Shown one piece after another: positions 28,718-38,749 of a DNA stretch of 64,000 nt (position 1 is the stretch's first letter; every line of letters begins with the position of its first letter). Source of the DNA: an uncultured Lachnospiraceae bacterium (GTDB taxonomy: Bacteria > Bacillota > Clostridia > Lachnospirales > Lachnospiraceae); NCBI GenBank assembly GCA_902786205.1, contig CADABQ010000006.1, positions 1-64,000 of the forward strand, read 5' to 3'. A model generated the notes under the pieces. It was not told where the DNA came from. It saw only the letters and a program-made list of their open reading frames with translations, and did not search any database. Made by a program: the position numbers and the translations under genes.

Positions 28718-31700
28718 CTACTTCCTTTTAATCTTCATTTCTTTTACGAAACCACTTTTTTTAGTAAATAACTTTTTGTAATGATTTACATATTTTTTGG
28801 GAACATAAAAACTTGCTGTTTTTGCGATACCTTTCCATGTATCTTTACCAAAGGATGTTACTGCTCTACTTGTGAAAATGCATTTTTTTAATTTTTTATC
28901 TCCCGCAAAGGCTTGTCTTTCTATTTTTGTAATATTTTTTCCTATTTTTACAGTAACAAGTTCTTTATAATTTGCAAAGGCTTTTGCTTTCACTTTCACT
29001 ACTTTAACTTTTTTACCGCCCAAATGAATTCTATCCGGTATCTTAATACTTGTTCTTTTTTTATAATTGGATCCTAGGATAGCAGCTTCATTTCCGCCTA
29101 AATATTGATATTTATATCCGGATTGAATAAAAACCTGTCCCTTTTTTAATTTAATCGCATAATATAATTTTCTACTATCCTTATAATTTCCCTTTCCTTG
29201 TATTATTACCGTACCCTTTCCAACTTTTTTTCCTGTTTCCTGATAAATCACATTATAATCTTCCGCCCCCATACCTTTTTCCACAAGAACTTTTGGATGA
29301 TGTACCTTTCCATCCCAATAAAATTGTTTATGCTCTAAACGCATCTTTATTTTAGTGACAGATTTCGGGAGTACTTTAGCAATGGCCTGAAAAGAGTACA
29401 TTTTTTCTTCTCTTACAATAGATACATAAATCACCTTACTATCAGATACATTTTTAACTGTTGGGATATAAGGTGTCCAAACTTTTCCATCCTCACTATA
29501 ACTGACCGAATCTTCTTCTGTTATTCCAGTTATGATAACCGCATCATGCTTTTGTCCATCATACTCGCCTTCATAACCTGTGACCTTTATATCTACTTCT
29601 TTCGGGATTTTAACAGTATGATAGCCATTGTCATATCCTAAAAAACAATTGGATTCCATTTTTAAACAAGGTGCTATCGTATACGAATAATCCTTATCCG
29701 CTATGACATCTTTGTCTTCCCAAACATATTCCTGCGACCCATCCGCAGGAATATACTTTACATTACTAAATGCAATAGAATTGGTACGTCGAATCATATA
29801 TCCACTGATAGCCCCCTCATCTAACATTTGTTTTTCTTTTGCATAAGCTTTAAACTGTATCTTTGCTCCCATAGCGGAAGCTGTTACTGTTACATTTTCT
29901 TGTGGGAGCATCTCCTTTGTCACAACTCCAACAGGAATCTCTTTTTTTAATGCCCACTTATCATTTACCGCATAGGTAAGCTTCGTTGTACCATAAGATA
30001 CTCCTTTTATCGTTAACTCATACTTTCCTTTTTCTATTTGTTTCACGTATTCTATCTTTGCCACTTTCGTATCTTCAATCGAAAAAGTGGGCTGTAGTTG
30101 TTCATAATTCGCTGTGTTGGGACTATATGTACAAGTCAGTGTACAAGTACAATCGCGTGCCACTCCTACCATTTCATTACTACACCAAAGTTTTGTAACC
30201 GGAATATATGCCAGTGTCTTCACAGAGACTTTATTTTCCTCCCCCTCATACACAACTTTTTCTCCCGTATCCCATCCTATATTACATGCTTTAACCAAAA
30301 ACGAATACTCGGTATCTTTTTCTAATACATTTATGGTAAAAGAAGTATCCTTTACCAAATTACCGTTGTTTAATACATTCCATTCCGAAGCTTTCTTATC
30401 CCATTGATAGATACGATATCCCTCTGTTCGCTGCATTTGCTCCCATTGTAATACAACTATATCATTTGTATATTCCTTTACTAATAAGTTTTTAACCGTT
30501 GGGAACTGTACATACACTTTGCAAATTGCAAAACACCTAAGATCCATAGAATACGCTGTAATTGTTGCTACTCCGCCTCCAACAAATGTAACAGTTCCAT
30601 CTTCTTTTACTATAGCAACATCCTGATTGCTGGATTCCCATTTTTTTATTCCAGGATTTTTTGCATTATCCGGTACGTATTTTAAGACTTTCAATTGCTT
30701 GGTTGTTCCTATTTGTGTATAATCTGCATGTAATATGCTTTCATTTAATATAATTTGTTTTACTGTTACTGGAGACACTTTTACCATAATCTCTGCTTTT
30801 ATTTTGGGATTTTCTACTGTTGCCCCTGTAATTACAACTTCCCCTTCCGCTACTGCAACAATGGTTCCGTTTTGAGCTACCTTTGCAATCGTGTCATCTG
30901 AAGAAGTCCAAATAAGATGCTGTTCTGCACCCTTTGGCAAAACACTGTATTCCATATAATATTTAAGCCCCGGCTGCAACTGTATCTGTTTTTCTTTAAA
31001 TGTAACTGTACTTGCCTGTTTTTTTGCAAAATGTACCACACATTTTCCATATACTCCACTTCCATCTAAAGGCACTGCATAAACAAATACATCACCATAC
31101 AGCTTCCTTGTCACTTTCCCCGAATCAGAAACAGTTGCAATCTTTTCTACAGATGTATACCAACGTATCTGTTTACCAGAAACTTTCTTTTCTTCTATAA
31201 CCTTTCCACTAGAATCCTTCTTTTGTGCAACAAAAGTCTGCGCAGCCAAATCTACAGTGTCATCTGTAACCGTAATTTCTGTTGTTTCCATTCCATTTTT
31301 TAATATTTTTACACTACTACATAAATCCTCTTCTAAATTTCCCGTCGGTTCCAAACTTTGATTCTTTGCATAAGAGAAAATAGTATCTGACTCCTCCAGT
31401 TCTACCATTGGAAATATATTATTTTTTACAACAACGTTTCCATAGGTTCCTGATCTTTTACGAAAAATATTATTTTTATAATATACGCCTTTTTCATCCT
31501 TATAGGATGTTGCTTCACTATATGCATTCGACAAAAATCTGGAATTGGGCATATAGTATTTATTATCAGAAACGGTTAGCGACTTTAAATCACCATCTAG
31601 CATAATCAATGATTGAAAAATTTCAAGTCGGTCGCTTCTTTCATAGTCATAGATTTCATTTCCACTGAAACAATAACTTGCAGTTTTATCTCCCCCATAA

Positions 31701-33379
31701 TTTACAATCTGTTTCTTGTTTGTACCTATACAGCCAAGTCCCTTATAGATATAAATTTTGTTTTTTGTACAATTTGCATTGGTTGCCAATCTGCTCATAT
31801 TTTTTAAAAAGATAATGGTGTTATCATGTATTTCCGGCCCTAATATACCAAATACCAATTCCACATCTGAAAAAATACGATTCTCCTTTAGCGTAACATT
31901 TCCACCACACAAATTGCCTTTTCCAATGTTATAATCACTGGTAAGAAAAAGTGCATTCTTTCTTATTAATATATCCTCTTCTTTCGCATTACTGGAATCA
32001 AACACCATAGACCAAGTTTGATACGTACATTTTACTTCTATTATATTTTCTTCCACAACACAATCTTTTATATTTCCAAATGTCATAAACTTAGAATCTG
32101 CTTCACATATAAAATGATTTCCTGCAATTCGAATATCTTCTACATTTTTAGAATCTGCATACGCTACCGTAAAACACATGGTCCGGGTTCCTATAATTTC
32201 CGGATATTTTAACTGTACAGAATGAATGGTATTATTAATAAAATCAACATGCCGCACATATGCCTTTTCATCATCTTTGCTAAAAAAACCAAACTGTTCA
32301 TCTCTTGCATTTCCATAAAAATCACAATTCATAATTGTAATGTTTTCTTCCCCCGCAGACCATATATCTAAAATCCCAACATTAGCCCCACGATATGTTC
32401 CACTCATTTGTTCCATTTGGCAGCCATCTACTGTTACATTTTTATTGCCTGTATAACAACAAAAATTGGAATATTGTTTATCTTCAAAATAGTAAGAAGA
32501 ATATGCACCTTGTGGAATCAACAAATTAACCTGATAAATGTATACATGACTACTATACAACACAACAAATTGTCGCATATAATGATACAAGTCTACCTCT
32601 CTTGCTTCCACCTGAAAATTGGCTACATAAATATGATTAGCCCCCCATATTTCAAAAAAGAATTCTGAATATCCTTTTTCTTTTCTATAATCATTATCTG
32701 TAAACAGTATAGTATCGTTTCCATCCCCTACCAAATTTATATTACTATATCCTAAACGTAATTCATCTGCACATTTATATTCCCCTGCAGGCATATAAAT
32801 AAGACCACGTTCACACTCATAGCTCGTTGTTTCATTTGCAAAAATGCCAATACTTTTTATGGCATTATTGATTGCATCTTCATCTGCCTGTTTTCCATCT
32901 GCTTTTGCCCCATATTGAAGTACACTTCCAATCACCCATTTTTTTCCTGTTTTATCCACATAGGTATCTGGTTGAATATTCGCAAATAAACCATTTTCCA
33001 GTTTTATTCCACCTGTCTCTTTTTGTTCTGTAACAAGATAACAGGCAGCTCCGCCATCCCCCATCGTATAATACCCTTTTGTTCGAACGTAAACACCTTT
33101 TGCTATATTTGTTTTTTTCATCGCATCTACCGTAGAAAACTCCTTTGTAGTATGTACGCTACTACCATATTGAAAACTCTTTAAAAAAGAATAATCCATT
33201 TGCTTATATTCTTCAGTATCAGCAATGGCAACCGTTTTATCTACCGCAACCTTTTCCGTTTCTGTTTCTTGTTGATTTACAGATGCATACACCACTCCTC
33301 GATTGAATAAACCTACTACAAACATACATACACAAAAGATTAAACACAATTTTAGTCCTTTCATTATCCTTTTCCCCAT
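28718..33379 (-). CDS. Large secreted protein: beta-helix, Ig-like, FnIII and BspA-type leucine-rich domains
   Basis: This 1553-residue exported protein has a signal peptide ending near residue 33. A pectate-lyase-like right-handed beta-helix follows from about 140 to 600 (GSVLQYGAKADGKQADEDAI marks its start). Next come about three bacterial Ig-like (Big_2) domains, each with WTSSDDTIAKV- or WESSNQDVAIV-type motifs. There is at least one fibronectin type III domain (VLQWEQMQRTEGYRIYQWD) and a C-terminal BspA-like leucine-rich segment (KVKAKAFANYKELVTVKIGK). No LPxTG anchor or SLH domain was seen. The start follows GGGGGGAGTATATTA. The position inside the polysaccharide locus suggests binding or trimming of that glycan, which is inference. 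Confidence 0.8.
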   Translation of the reverse strand: MGKRIMKGLKLCLIFCVCMFVVGLFNRGVVYASVNQQETETEKVAVDKTVAIADTEEYKQMDYSFLKSFQYGSSVHTTKEFSTVDAMKKTNIAKGVYVRTKGYYTMGDGGAACYLVTEQKETGGIKLENGLFANIQPDTYVDKTGKKWVIGSVLQYGAKADGKQADEDAINNAIKSIGIFANETTSYECERGLIYMPAGEYKCADELRLGYSNINLVGDGNDTILFTDNDYRKEKGYSEFFFEIWGANHIYVANFQVEAREVDLYHYMRQFVVLYSSHVYIYQVNLLIPQGAYSSYYFEDKQYSNFCCYTGNKNVTVDGCQMEQMSGTYRGANVGILDIWSAGEENITIMNCDFYGNARDEQFGFFSKDDEKAYVRHVDFINNTIHSVQLKYPEIIGTRTMCFTVAYADSKNVEDIRIAGNHFICEADSKFMTFGNIKDCVVEENIIEVKCTYQTWSMVFDSSNAKEEDILIRKNALFLTSDYNIGKGNLCGGNVTLKENRIFSDVELVFGILGPEIHDNTIIFLKNMSRLATNANCTKNKIYIYKGLGCIGTNKKQIVNYGGDKTASYCFSGNEIYDYERSDRLEIFQSLIMLDGDLKSLTVSDNKYYMPNSRFLSNAYSEATSYKDEKGVYYKNNIFRKRSGTYGNVVVKNNIFPMVELEESDTIFSYAKNQSLEPTGNLEEDLCSSVKILKNGMETTEITVTDDTVDLAAQTFVAQKKDSSGKVIEEKKVSGKQIRWYTSVEKIATVSDSGKVTRKLYGDVFVYAVPLDGSGVYGKCVVHFAKKQASTVTFKEKQIQLQPGLKYYMEYSVLPKGAEQHLIWTSSDDTIAKVAQNGTIVAVAEGEVVITGATVENPKIKAEIMVKVSPVTVKQIILNESILHADYTQIGTTKQLKVLKYVPDNAKNPGIKKWESSNQDVAIVKEDGTVTFVGGGVATITAYSMDLRCFAICKVYVQFPTVKNLLVKEYTNDIVVLQWEQMQRTEGYRIYQWDKKASEWNVLNNGNLVKDTSFTINVLEKDTEYSFLVKACNIGWDTGEKVVYEGEENKVSVKTLAYIPVTKLWCSNEMVGVARDCTCTLTCTYSPNTANYEQLQPTFSIEDTKVAKIEYVKQIEKGKYELTIKGVSYGTTKLTYAVNDKWALKKEIPVGVVTKEMLPQENVTVTASAMGAKIQFKAYAKEKQMLDEGAISGYMIRRTNSIAFSNVKYIPADGSQEYVWEDKDVIADKDYSYTIAPCLKMESNCFLGYDNGYHTVKIPKEVDIKVTGYEGEYDGQKHDAVIITGITEEDSVSYSEDGKVWTPYIPTVKNVSDSKVIYVSIVREEKMYSFQAIAKVLPKSVTKIKMRLEHKQFYWDGKVHHPKVLVEKGMGAEDYNVIYQETGKKVGKGTVIIQGKGNYKDSRKLYYAIKLKKGQVFIQSGYKYQYLGGNEAAILGSNYKKRTSIKIPDRIHLGGKKVKVVKVKAKAFANYKELVTVKIGKNITKIERQAFAGDKKLKKCIFTSRAVTSFGKDTWKGIAKTASFYVPKKYVNHYKKLFTKKSGFVKEMKIKRK

Positions 33380-33426
33380 TAATATACTCCCCCCTTTCTA
33401 TACTGTTATCTAAAATACTTTTTAAG

Positions 33427-34533
33427 TCACTCTACCATTTGGCAATACAAATTTTGCAACCTTTTTGCTTCCTTACAAATACTGTAACCTGCTTTTCTAA
33501 TCTCCTCTTCCATATTTTTTCTCTCATGCTTTTTTGCAACTTTTAAAATGCACGCCGCCCATTGTGATGCCGGTGCTGCTAATGGTACAAATACACTTCG
33601 ATCCGTAATCGCCACCTCTTTTGTAATTGTATCTGAAAAAATAGTATATAATCCAGATGCCTGTGCCTCTATCCCTACCACTGGTAATCCTTCATACCTG
33701 GATGGTAAAACAAATACATCCATCATTTGATACATTTCATTGACATTTGGAATAGAACCGGTAAAAATCACATTTTTCTCTAAACCAAGTCTGGAAATCT
33801 TTTTACGAATCTCTTTTTCTAATTTTCCTTCCCCAATCAACATTAAAATTGCATTTTTTTTCTGTTTATAAACTTCTGCAAAGATATCAATTAAAAAAGT
33901 ATGGTTTTTTTGATACATAAAACGCCCCACATGTCCTATAACAAAACATTCGGTAACACCATACTGTATTCTTAACTTTTCTCTTATCTCGCTACGAAAC
34001 AAAAAATTCCTTTCATCAATTGCATTCCGTATTGTGGTATATCCTTTATTATCCACAATTTTTTTCCCAAAATAAAAGGAAGCTGCACATTTTCCACATC
34101 CAAAAAAATCAGTTGCCACGCCTTTCATACGTGCTTTACAGTATTGTTTGATTGGCCATTTCCAATCAAAATTTATTTTTGAATTATGACTATGTGCAAT
34201 CCGATGTACGATTTGATTTCTTTTCGCTTCCTGAAGTGCATAATATGCCAACGCCCCATTATGAGCATGAACAATTTGTATTTCCGGATGCTCCAAAAAT
34301 AAATGTCTCATATATTCTCTATAATGAAACAATTTTGCCGGATGAAACCCTGGCGAAACAAAAATACGCCCTCCCATCTGTTTAATTTCTTCTTCGTACG
34401 CTCCAGTTTTCGCTTTATTTGCCAGAAAATCAAACTGCACAATCTCCCGATCCATATGCCGATAATAATTCATCAACATGGTCTCTAACCCTGCCCGATC
34501 CATATTACTGACAGAATGTAATACTCGAATCAT
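33427..34533 (-). CDS. GT4-type glycosyltransferase (EPS pathway)
   Basis: This 368-residue GT-B enzyme has the N-terminal acceptor domain (HSVSNMDRAGLETMLMNYY), HAHNGA, and the donor-site EX7E region PSRYEGLPVVGIEAQASG. It resembles EpsF-like cytoplasmic transferases that add sugars to a lipid-linked repeat unit. The start follows AATGGAGGCAGAAG. A MITE-like element lies just upstream of it. Sugar specificity cannot be read from sequence. Confidence 0.85.
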   Translation of the reverse strand: MIRVLHSVSNMDRAGLETMLMNYYRHMDREIVQFDFLANKAKTGAYEEEIKQMGGRIFVSPGFHPAKLFHYREYMRHLFLEHPEIQIVHAHNGALAYYALQEAKRNQIVHRIAHSHNSKINFDWKWPIKQYCKARMKGVATDFFGCGKCAASFYFGKKIVDNKGYTTIRNAIDERNFLFRSEIREKLRIQYGVTECFVIGHVGRFMYQKNHTFLIDIFAEVYKQKKNAILMLIGEGKLEKEIRKKISRLGLEKNVIFTGSIPNVNEMYQMMDVFVLPSRYEGLPVVGIEAQASGLYTIFSDTITKEVAITDRSVFVPLAAPASQWAACILKVAKKHERKNMEEEIRKAGYSICKEAKRLQNLYCQMVE

Positions 34534-34555
34534 CTTCTGCCTCCATTCTTTCTTT

Positions 34556-34673
34556 ATGTACTCTCGGAGTCTCTTTGTGCCTGATTTTGCAAAATGTTTT
34601 TTTGTCAGATATGCACAAATTTATGAGGCGTACGTGGAGCGTACGTTGATTAAGGGAGATTCCGAGAGTACAT
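34556..34673 (+). mobile_element. MITE-like element, copy 2
   Basis: This 118-bp element has terminal inverted repeats starting ATGTACTCTCGGAGTCTC and a 4-bp duplication CTTT (34552-34555 and 34674-34677). It shares nearly all of copy 3 but lacks a block of about 13 bp (AAAAGTGGGTGCA) near its right end. It lies between two glycosyltransferase genes, about 22 bp upstream of the start at 34533. Confidence 0.85.
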
Positions 34674-34771
34674 CTTTATTATTTTATCAGAACAAAGTGG
34701 ACAAGTCCACGTCAACTCCCTAAATTTCTCACCCAAAAGGGACTTGCTACACATTCCTTACTTACTTTCAT

Positions 34772-35731
34772 TCAAACTTTTCCAGTTAACTTATAAAACA
34801 AACGATATATTTTAGGATGCTTTATCATTTTACATCGAATCCTCTGTTTTCTTTCCAAGGAACCATTTTGCATAAAACACTTACTGTTCTTAGTTAATAT
34901 TTGACAAAATTCTTTATACTTTTGTTTTCCATATAAATCTTCCGCCTTTACCAAACACATTATGTATCCATACACATTATATAAATATTTATATTTTGCT
35001 TTTTCTTTTAAACGAGGAAAACGATAGGCTATACACATATACTGTTTTTTCAATGCTCTCGTTTCCTCTAACTTTCCATAATGAAACGATGTTCTTGTAA
35101 TACTTTGGGAACCTTGAAAATAATAATACAGTGGAATATTTTGATACACAATTTTCTTTGCTGTTTCAAACAGTTCAAATGCTATATTTAAATCTTCATA
35201 AATAGCCCCTTTGGGATACTCTATCTTATTAAAAATATATTTACTATACAGTTTTGCCCATGGACTACAAAGCTGCTGATTTTCAAGCATTTTTTCAATT
35301 GCAGTTTCACGATCCAACATTTCCACTTCTGCACATGGAGCACTTACCTTTACAACACTTCCATAAGATAAAACATATCCTACCATTACCAAGTCTGCAT
35401 TATATTTTTTCTGCAATTTTATCAAATGCTCCAAATATTTTGCATGTACATAATCATCACTATCTATAAATGTAATATATTCCCCAGTCGCATTAGAAAT
35501 TCCTATATTTCTAGCAACAGCAACCCCCTCATTTTTTTTATGGATTACCCTGATTCTTTTGTCGTTTTTCGCATATGCCTCACATATTTCTCCACATCTA
35601 TCCGAAGAACCATCTTCCACAAAAATAGCCTCCCAGTTTGTATAGGTCTGAGCCTCTATTGAGGCGATACAACGTCTTATATATTCTTCCGCCTTATACA
35701 TTGGTATTATGATACTAACTTTGTCCCCCAT
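34772..35731 (-). CDS. Family 2 glycosyltransferase
   Basis: This 319-residue GT-A fold enzyme has IIPMYKAEEYI, VEDGSSDRCGEICEAYAK, the DxD-type metal site FIDSDDYV and ARNIGISNATG. Its C-terminal region is basic and amphipathic, typical of membrane-associated surface-polysaccharide transferases. The 98-bp gap to the MITE-like element downstream holds a short GTGGACAAGTCCAC palindrome. The ribosome binding site (AAGGAGC) is 13 bases from the ATG, slightly long. Confidence 0.88.
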   Translation of the reverse strand: MGDKVSIIIPMYKAEEYIRRCIASIEAQTYTNWEAIFVEDGSSDRCGEICEAYAKNDKRIRVIHKKNEGVAVARNIGISNATGEYITFIDSDDYVHAKYLEHLIKLQKKYNADLVMVGYVLSYGSVVKVSAPCAEVEMLDRETAIEKMLENQQLCSPWAKLYSKYIFNKIEYPKGAIYEDLNIAFELFETAKKIVYQNIPLYYYFQGSQSITRTSFHYGKLEETRALKKQYMCIAYRFPRLKEKAKYKYLYNVYGYIMCLVKAEDLYGKQKYKEFCQILTKNSKCFMQNGSLERKQRIRCKMIKHPKIYRLFYKLTGKV

Positions 35732-35755
35732 ACAATATTTTCTTGCTCCTTTTCT

Positions 35756-36787
35756 TTAATTATAATAATTGTCTATACCTTTTATTTTTCTTATAGTTTT
35801 CCGTTTTATCTGGTCTATCCGATACCATACATCACTAAGAAAAAGCATCTTTCGAAATACATCCCACTTTAACCTCTTCTTTTTTGATATATGAAAAAAA
35901 TTTTTATTTTCTTCATACTTTTTTTGAAACTTTCTACGATAACCCTGATACCGCTCTTTTTCTTCCGGATAATTTATTTTTACTAAATAATAATAATCCC
36001 ACAATATCTCCATATAATGAACAAGAAAACGATGCTTTAACTCCTTTGAAATTTTATCTTTTAAAAATATTTCCCGTTCTTCTAATACATACAGATATGT
36101 TGTTCTAGACAATCGAAAGGACCTGCTATAACTAGTCGGACGTTTTCTCCAATAGTAAAGAGAAACATCTGTATAAATCACCTTACTTGCCGCACATAGC
36201 AAATGCGGAATACAAAAATCATCCTCACCATTTATCCCTTCTGGAAAACGATTTCCTGCATCAAACACGCTCCGTTTATATAATTTATTCCAAGGTAAAA
36301 TGGTTTTTATATTTCGTTTTGTCAATAAGTGATTCATACATTCTACGCCACCATAAACTTCTATTTTTATTTTTGTAAAATCAATCTCTTTGTCTTCCCG
36401 ACATGTTTCATCATCCTCAATTTCTAAATAATCTGCTACCACAATATCTGCCTGATTTTCTATTAACAGCTGATGCATAATCTCAAAGTTTTTTTTATGC
36501 ATAGAATCATCGCAATCGGAAAAACCAATATAGTTTCCTTTTGCAATGGCAATTCCAGAGTTTCTTGCTGCAGAAATACCTCCATTTGTCTTGCGATGAA
36601 TTACTGTAATACGCGCATCCTCCTTGGCTAATCTGTCACATATTATTCCGCTTTGATCTGGCGAGCAATCCTCTACTAATATAATTTCTAAATTGCGATA
36701 CGTCTGATGCATAATTCTGCGAACACATGCTTCTAAGTACCGCTCTGCACCATATACCGGTACAATAACAGAAATTAACTCCTCCAT
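35756..36787 (-). CDS. Family 2 glycosyltransferase
   Basis: This 343-residue GT-A enzyme has IVPVYGAERYLEACV, VEDCSPDQSG, the metal site FSDCDDSM (a variant DxD) and ARNSGIAIAKG. The ATG follows AATGGAGGAAAGTT and overlaps the end of the preceding bifunctional gene by 13 bp, so the pair is translationally coupled. The C-terminal half is very basic. The sugar donor is unknown. Confidence 0.88.
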   Translation of the reverse strand: MEELISVIVPVYGAERYLEACVRRIMHQTYRNLEIILVEDCSPDQSGIICDRLAKEDARITVIHRKTNGGISAARNSGIAIAKGNYIGFSDCDDSMHKKNFEIMHQLLIENQADIVVADYLEIEDDETCREDKEIDFTKIKIEVYGGVECMNHLLTKRNIKTILPWNKLYKRSVFDAGNRFPEGINGEDDFCIPHLLCAASKVIYTDVSLYYWRKRPTSYSRSFRLSRTTYLYVLEEREIFLKDKISKELKHRFLVHYMEILWDYYYLVKINYPEEKERYQGYRRKFQKKYEENKNFFHISKKKRLKWDVFRKMLFLSDVWYRIDQIKRKTIRKIKGIDNYYN

Positions 36788-38721
36788 AACTTTCCTCCAT
36801 TTTTCATCTCCATACTTTTGTAGTCATTTATCTTTCCTCTATAGAAAACGTTGTTGACTGAACTGCTGTTACATATATTCGCAATTATTTGAGACTGATA
36901 AGTGACATCTAACAGCTCTTTACAATTCGTTCCTGCATCCACTTCATTTACATATTTATTTTCTATGGATACTTTTTTCTCTGCCTTCCTTAAAAACCAT
37001 TCATATTCAATATCCACATGCCCTACATCAATTGCCTGTCTTCCAGTATGATGCAAATCATATGCTAATATGGTAGCGGTTGGTCCTAAAGCAAGTAAAT
37101 ACAACGCATTTTTATCCTGTTTACAAGCCACTGTTTTTATTTCTTCATATTTGCTATATGCATCTCTTGCGGGTGCAAGAATACGCTTTACGGTATGTGC
37201 AGTCGCAAACAAGTCATTTCCAACACCTAGCCTGGATTTTTCTCCCTCTATCAATATAACGTCTCTATCCTTCCAAATCTGCTTTAACAACGCAAAACGA
37301 TTTGCACAAAGAGATTTATCTTTATAGTCCATATAAGGTCTGGTCATGTTCGTGTTATAATATATCTTTTCTGGTTGCAGACAGGAAATCCACCCCTTTC
37401 TATACTTTCCCATAAATGTATACCAAAAAACTTGTGCTTCTTTTGTAAAATAATCCAACTTTCCAAATCCATCAGAAAGACAGACCAAATGATTGGCTGC
37501 ATTGCTTTTACAAATCTCCAATAATCTCTGCTGCATTTCCTCTGAATAACCTTGAAAAGATGTCTGTGGAATACCAGCCATCCATTTATACTCGCCATCT
37601 CCATATCGACTTACCGAACATTTCTGTTTTATAATTGTTTTCAAAGTCTCTTCTATGGAAAGGATATTCGGATTCTGTTTTTCTTTTGCCTGCCTTTTCC
37701 CTTTCCAAAAATAATAGTTTCTTCTTATTTTATTTTTTGTTTTTCGAACGAAACTTATCTTTTTCCAATAAAAAGGCATACAAAGCTTGCAACATAAATG
37801 GGAAATCGCAAAACAGGAAAAATAATAGTATCGTTCTTTTGGCAACTCTGCCATTACTACTTTTTTCGCTCGGTTCCATTCTTTTAAAAATATTTTATAT
37901 AATTGTGTTGCGATTTTTTTATCACCATTTTTTCTTGCCTGCTCATAATAATATACAATTGAATTTAAGGATCGATTTACACACATAGTGTATTCCTTTT
38001 CCTTTTTTTCACGAAAAAACTCCAATTTTTGTTGCAATGCTTCGGTACAATCTAAATACGATTTAGCCTCACAATTCTGCATAATGCTCCCCTGTCTTTT
38101 TCGATAACAATAAAACGGAACACTAATGCTGGCAATATAACATTGTTCATATAAATATTGATATGATACAAATTCATCTTCATGCAATTTTCCAATAGGA
38201 AAACGCATCTTTTTCCAAATGGTACGACGGTATAACTTATTCCATACTACTACATACTTTTCATATTTTTCGGAAAACATTTCTTTTAAAATTGTATCAT
38301 GATCCAGCACACAAAACTTTCCCTCCTGTACATTAAAATCCATGGTATCTTTTAATTCTTCTACCTTTTGAAATTCGCACATACTAATATTGATATCTGG
38401 ATTTTTTTCCAAAAATGTCACCATGTTTTCATACATTTGCGGAAGAATAACATCATCCCCATCTACAAATGCAATATATTCCCCTGTCGCCATTTCTAAT
38501 CCTGTATTCCTTGCCTCTGATAGTCCGCCATTCTCTTTATGGATTACCCTAATTCTAGCATCCTCTTTTGCATATCTGTCACATATACTAGCGCAATTAT
38601 CATCACTTCCGTCATCAATTAAAATTATCTCTAATGCTTGATAGGTTTGATTTTGAATGGATGCTATACAGGCCTCTAAAAATTTTTCTACCCGAAAAAT
38701 AGGTACTATCACTGAAATCAT
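36775..38721 (-). CDS. Fusion glycosyltransferase: GT2 domain plus GT-D (DUF1792) domain
   Basis: This is 648 residues from the ATG at 38721 (GAGAGGAGAAAAT upstream; the frame opens earlier at 38829). Residues 1 to about 330 are a GT2 domain (IIDDGSDDNCASICDRYAK, FVDGDDVI). Residues about 360-645 are a DUF1792/SP_1767-type GT-D domain (RYGDGEYKWMAG, NTNMTRPYMDYKDKS, EGEKSRLGVGNDL, LLALGPTATILAYDL). The GT-D fold was first described for a streptococcal serine-rich adhesin glycosyltransferase. The adjacent gene is a stand-alone copy of the GT-D half. Confidence 0.88.
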   Translation of the reverse strand: MISVIVPIFRVEKFLEACIASIQNQTYQALEIILIDDGSDDNCASICDRYAKEDARIRVIHKENGGLSEARNTGLEMATGEYIAFVDGDDVILPQMYENMVTFLEKNPDINISMCEFQKVEELKDTMDFNVQEGKFCVLDHDTILKEMFSEKYEKYVVVWNKLYRRTIWKKMRFPIGKLHEDEFVSYQYLYEQCYIASISVPFYCYRKRQGSIMQNCEAKSYLDCTEALQQKLEFFREKKEKEYTMCVNRSLNSIVYYYEQARKNGDKKIATQLYKIFLKEWNRAKKVVMAELPKERYYYFSCFAISHLCCKLCMPFYWKKISFVRKTKNKIRRNYYFWKGKRQAKEKQNPNILSIEETLKTIIKQKCSVSRYGDGEYKWMAGIPQTSFQGYSEEMQQRLLEICKSNAANHLVCLSDGFGKLDYFTKEAQVFWYTFMGKYRKGWISCLQPEKIYYNTNMTRPYMDYKDKSLCANRFALLKQIWKDRDVILIEGEKSRLGVGNDLFATAHTVKRILAPARDAYSKYEEIKTVACKQDKNALYLLALGPTATILAYDLHHTGRQAIDVGHVDIEYEWFLRKAEKKVSIENKYVNEVDAGTNCKELLDVTYQSQIIANICNSSSVNNVFYRGKINDYKSMEMKNGGKLWRS

Positions 38722-38749
38722 ATTTTCTCCTCTCTCGAAAAAGATAATT

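Noticed and set aside
34478..34723. Plus-strand open frame covering MITE-like copy 2, with a similar peptide in copy 3 (45708-45893)
   Set aside because: The shared peptide comes from the repeat itself. The frames run into different unrelated flanks, lack ribosome sites and oppose the surrounding genes.
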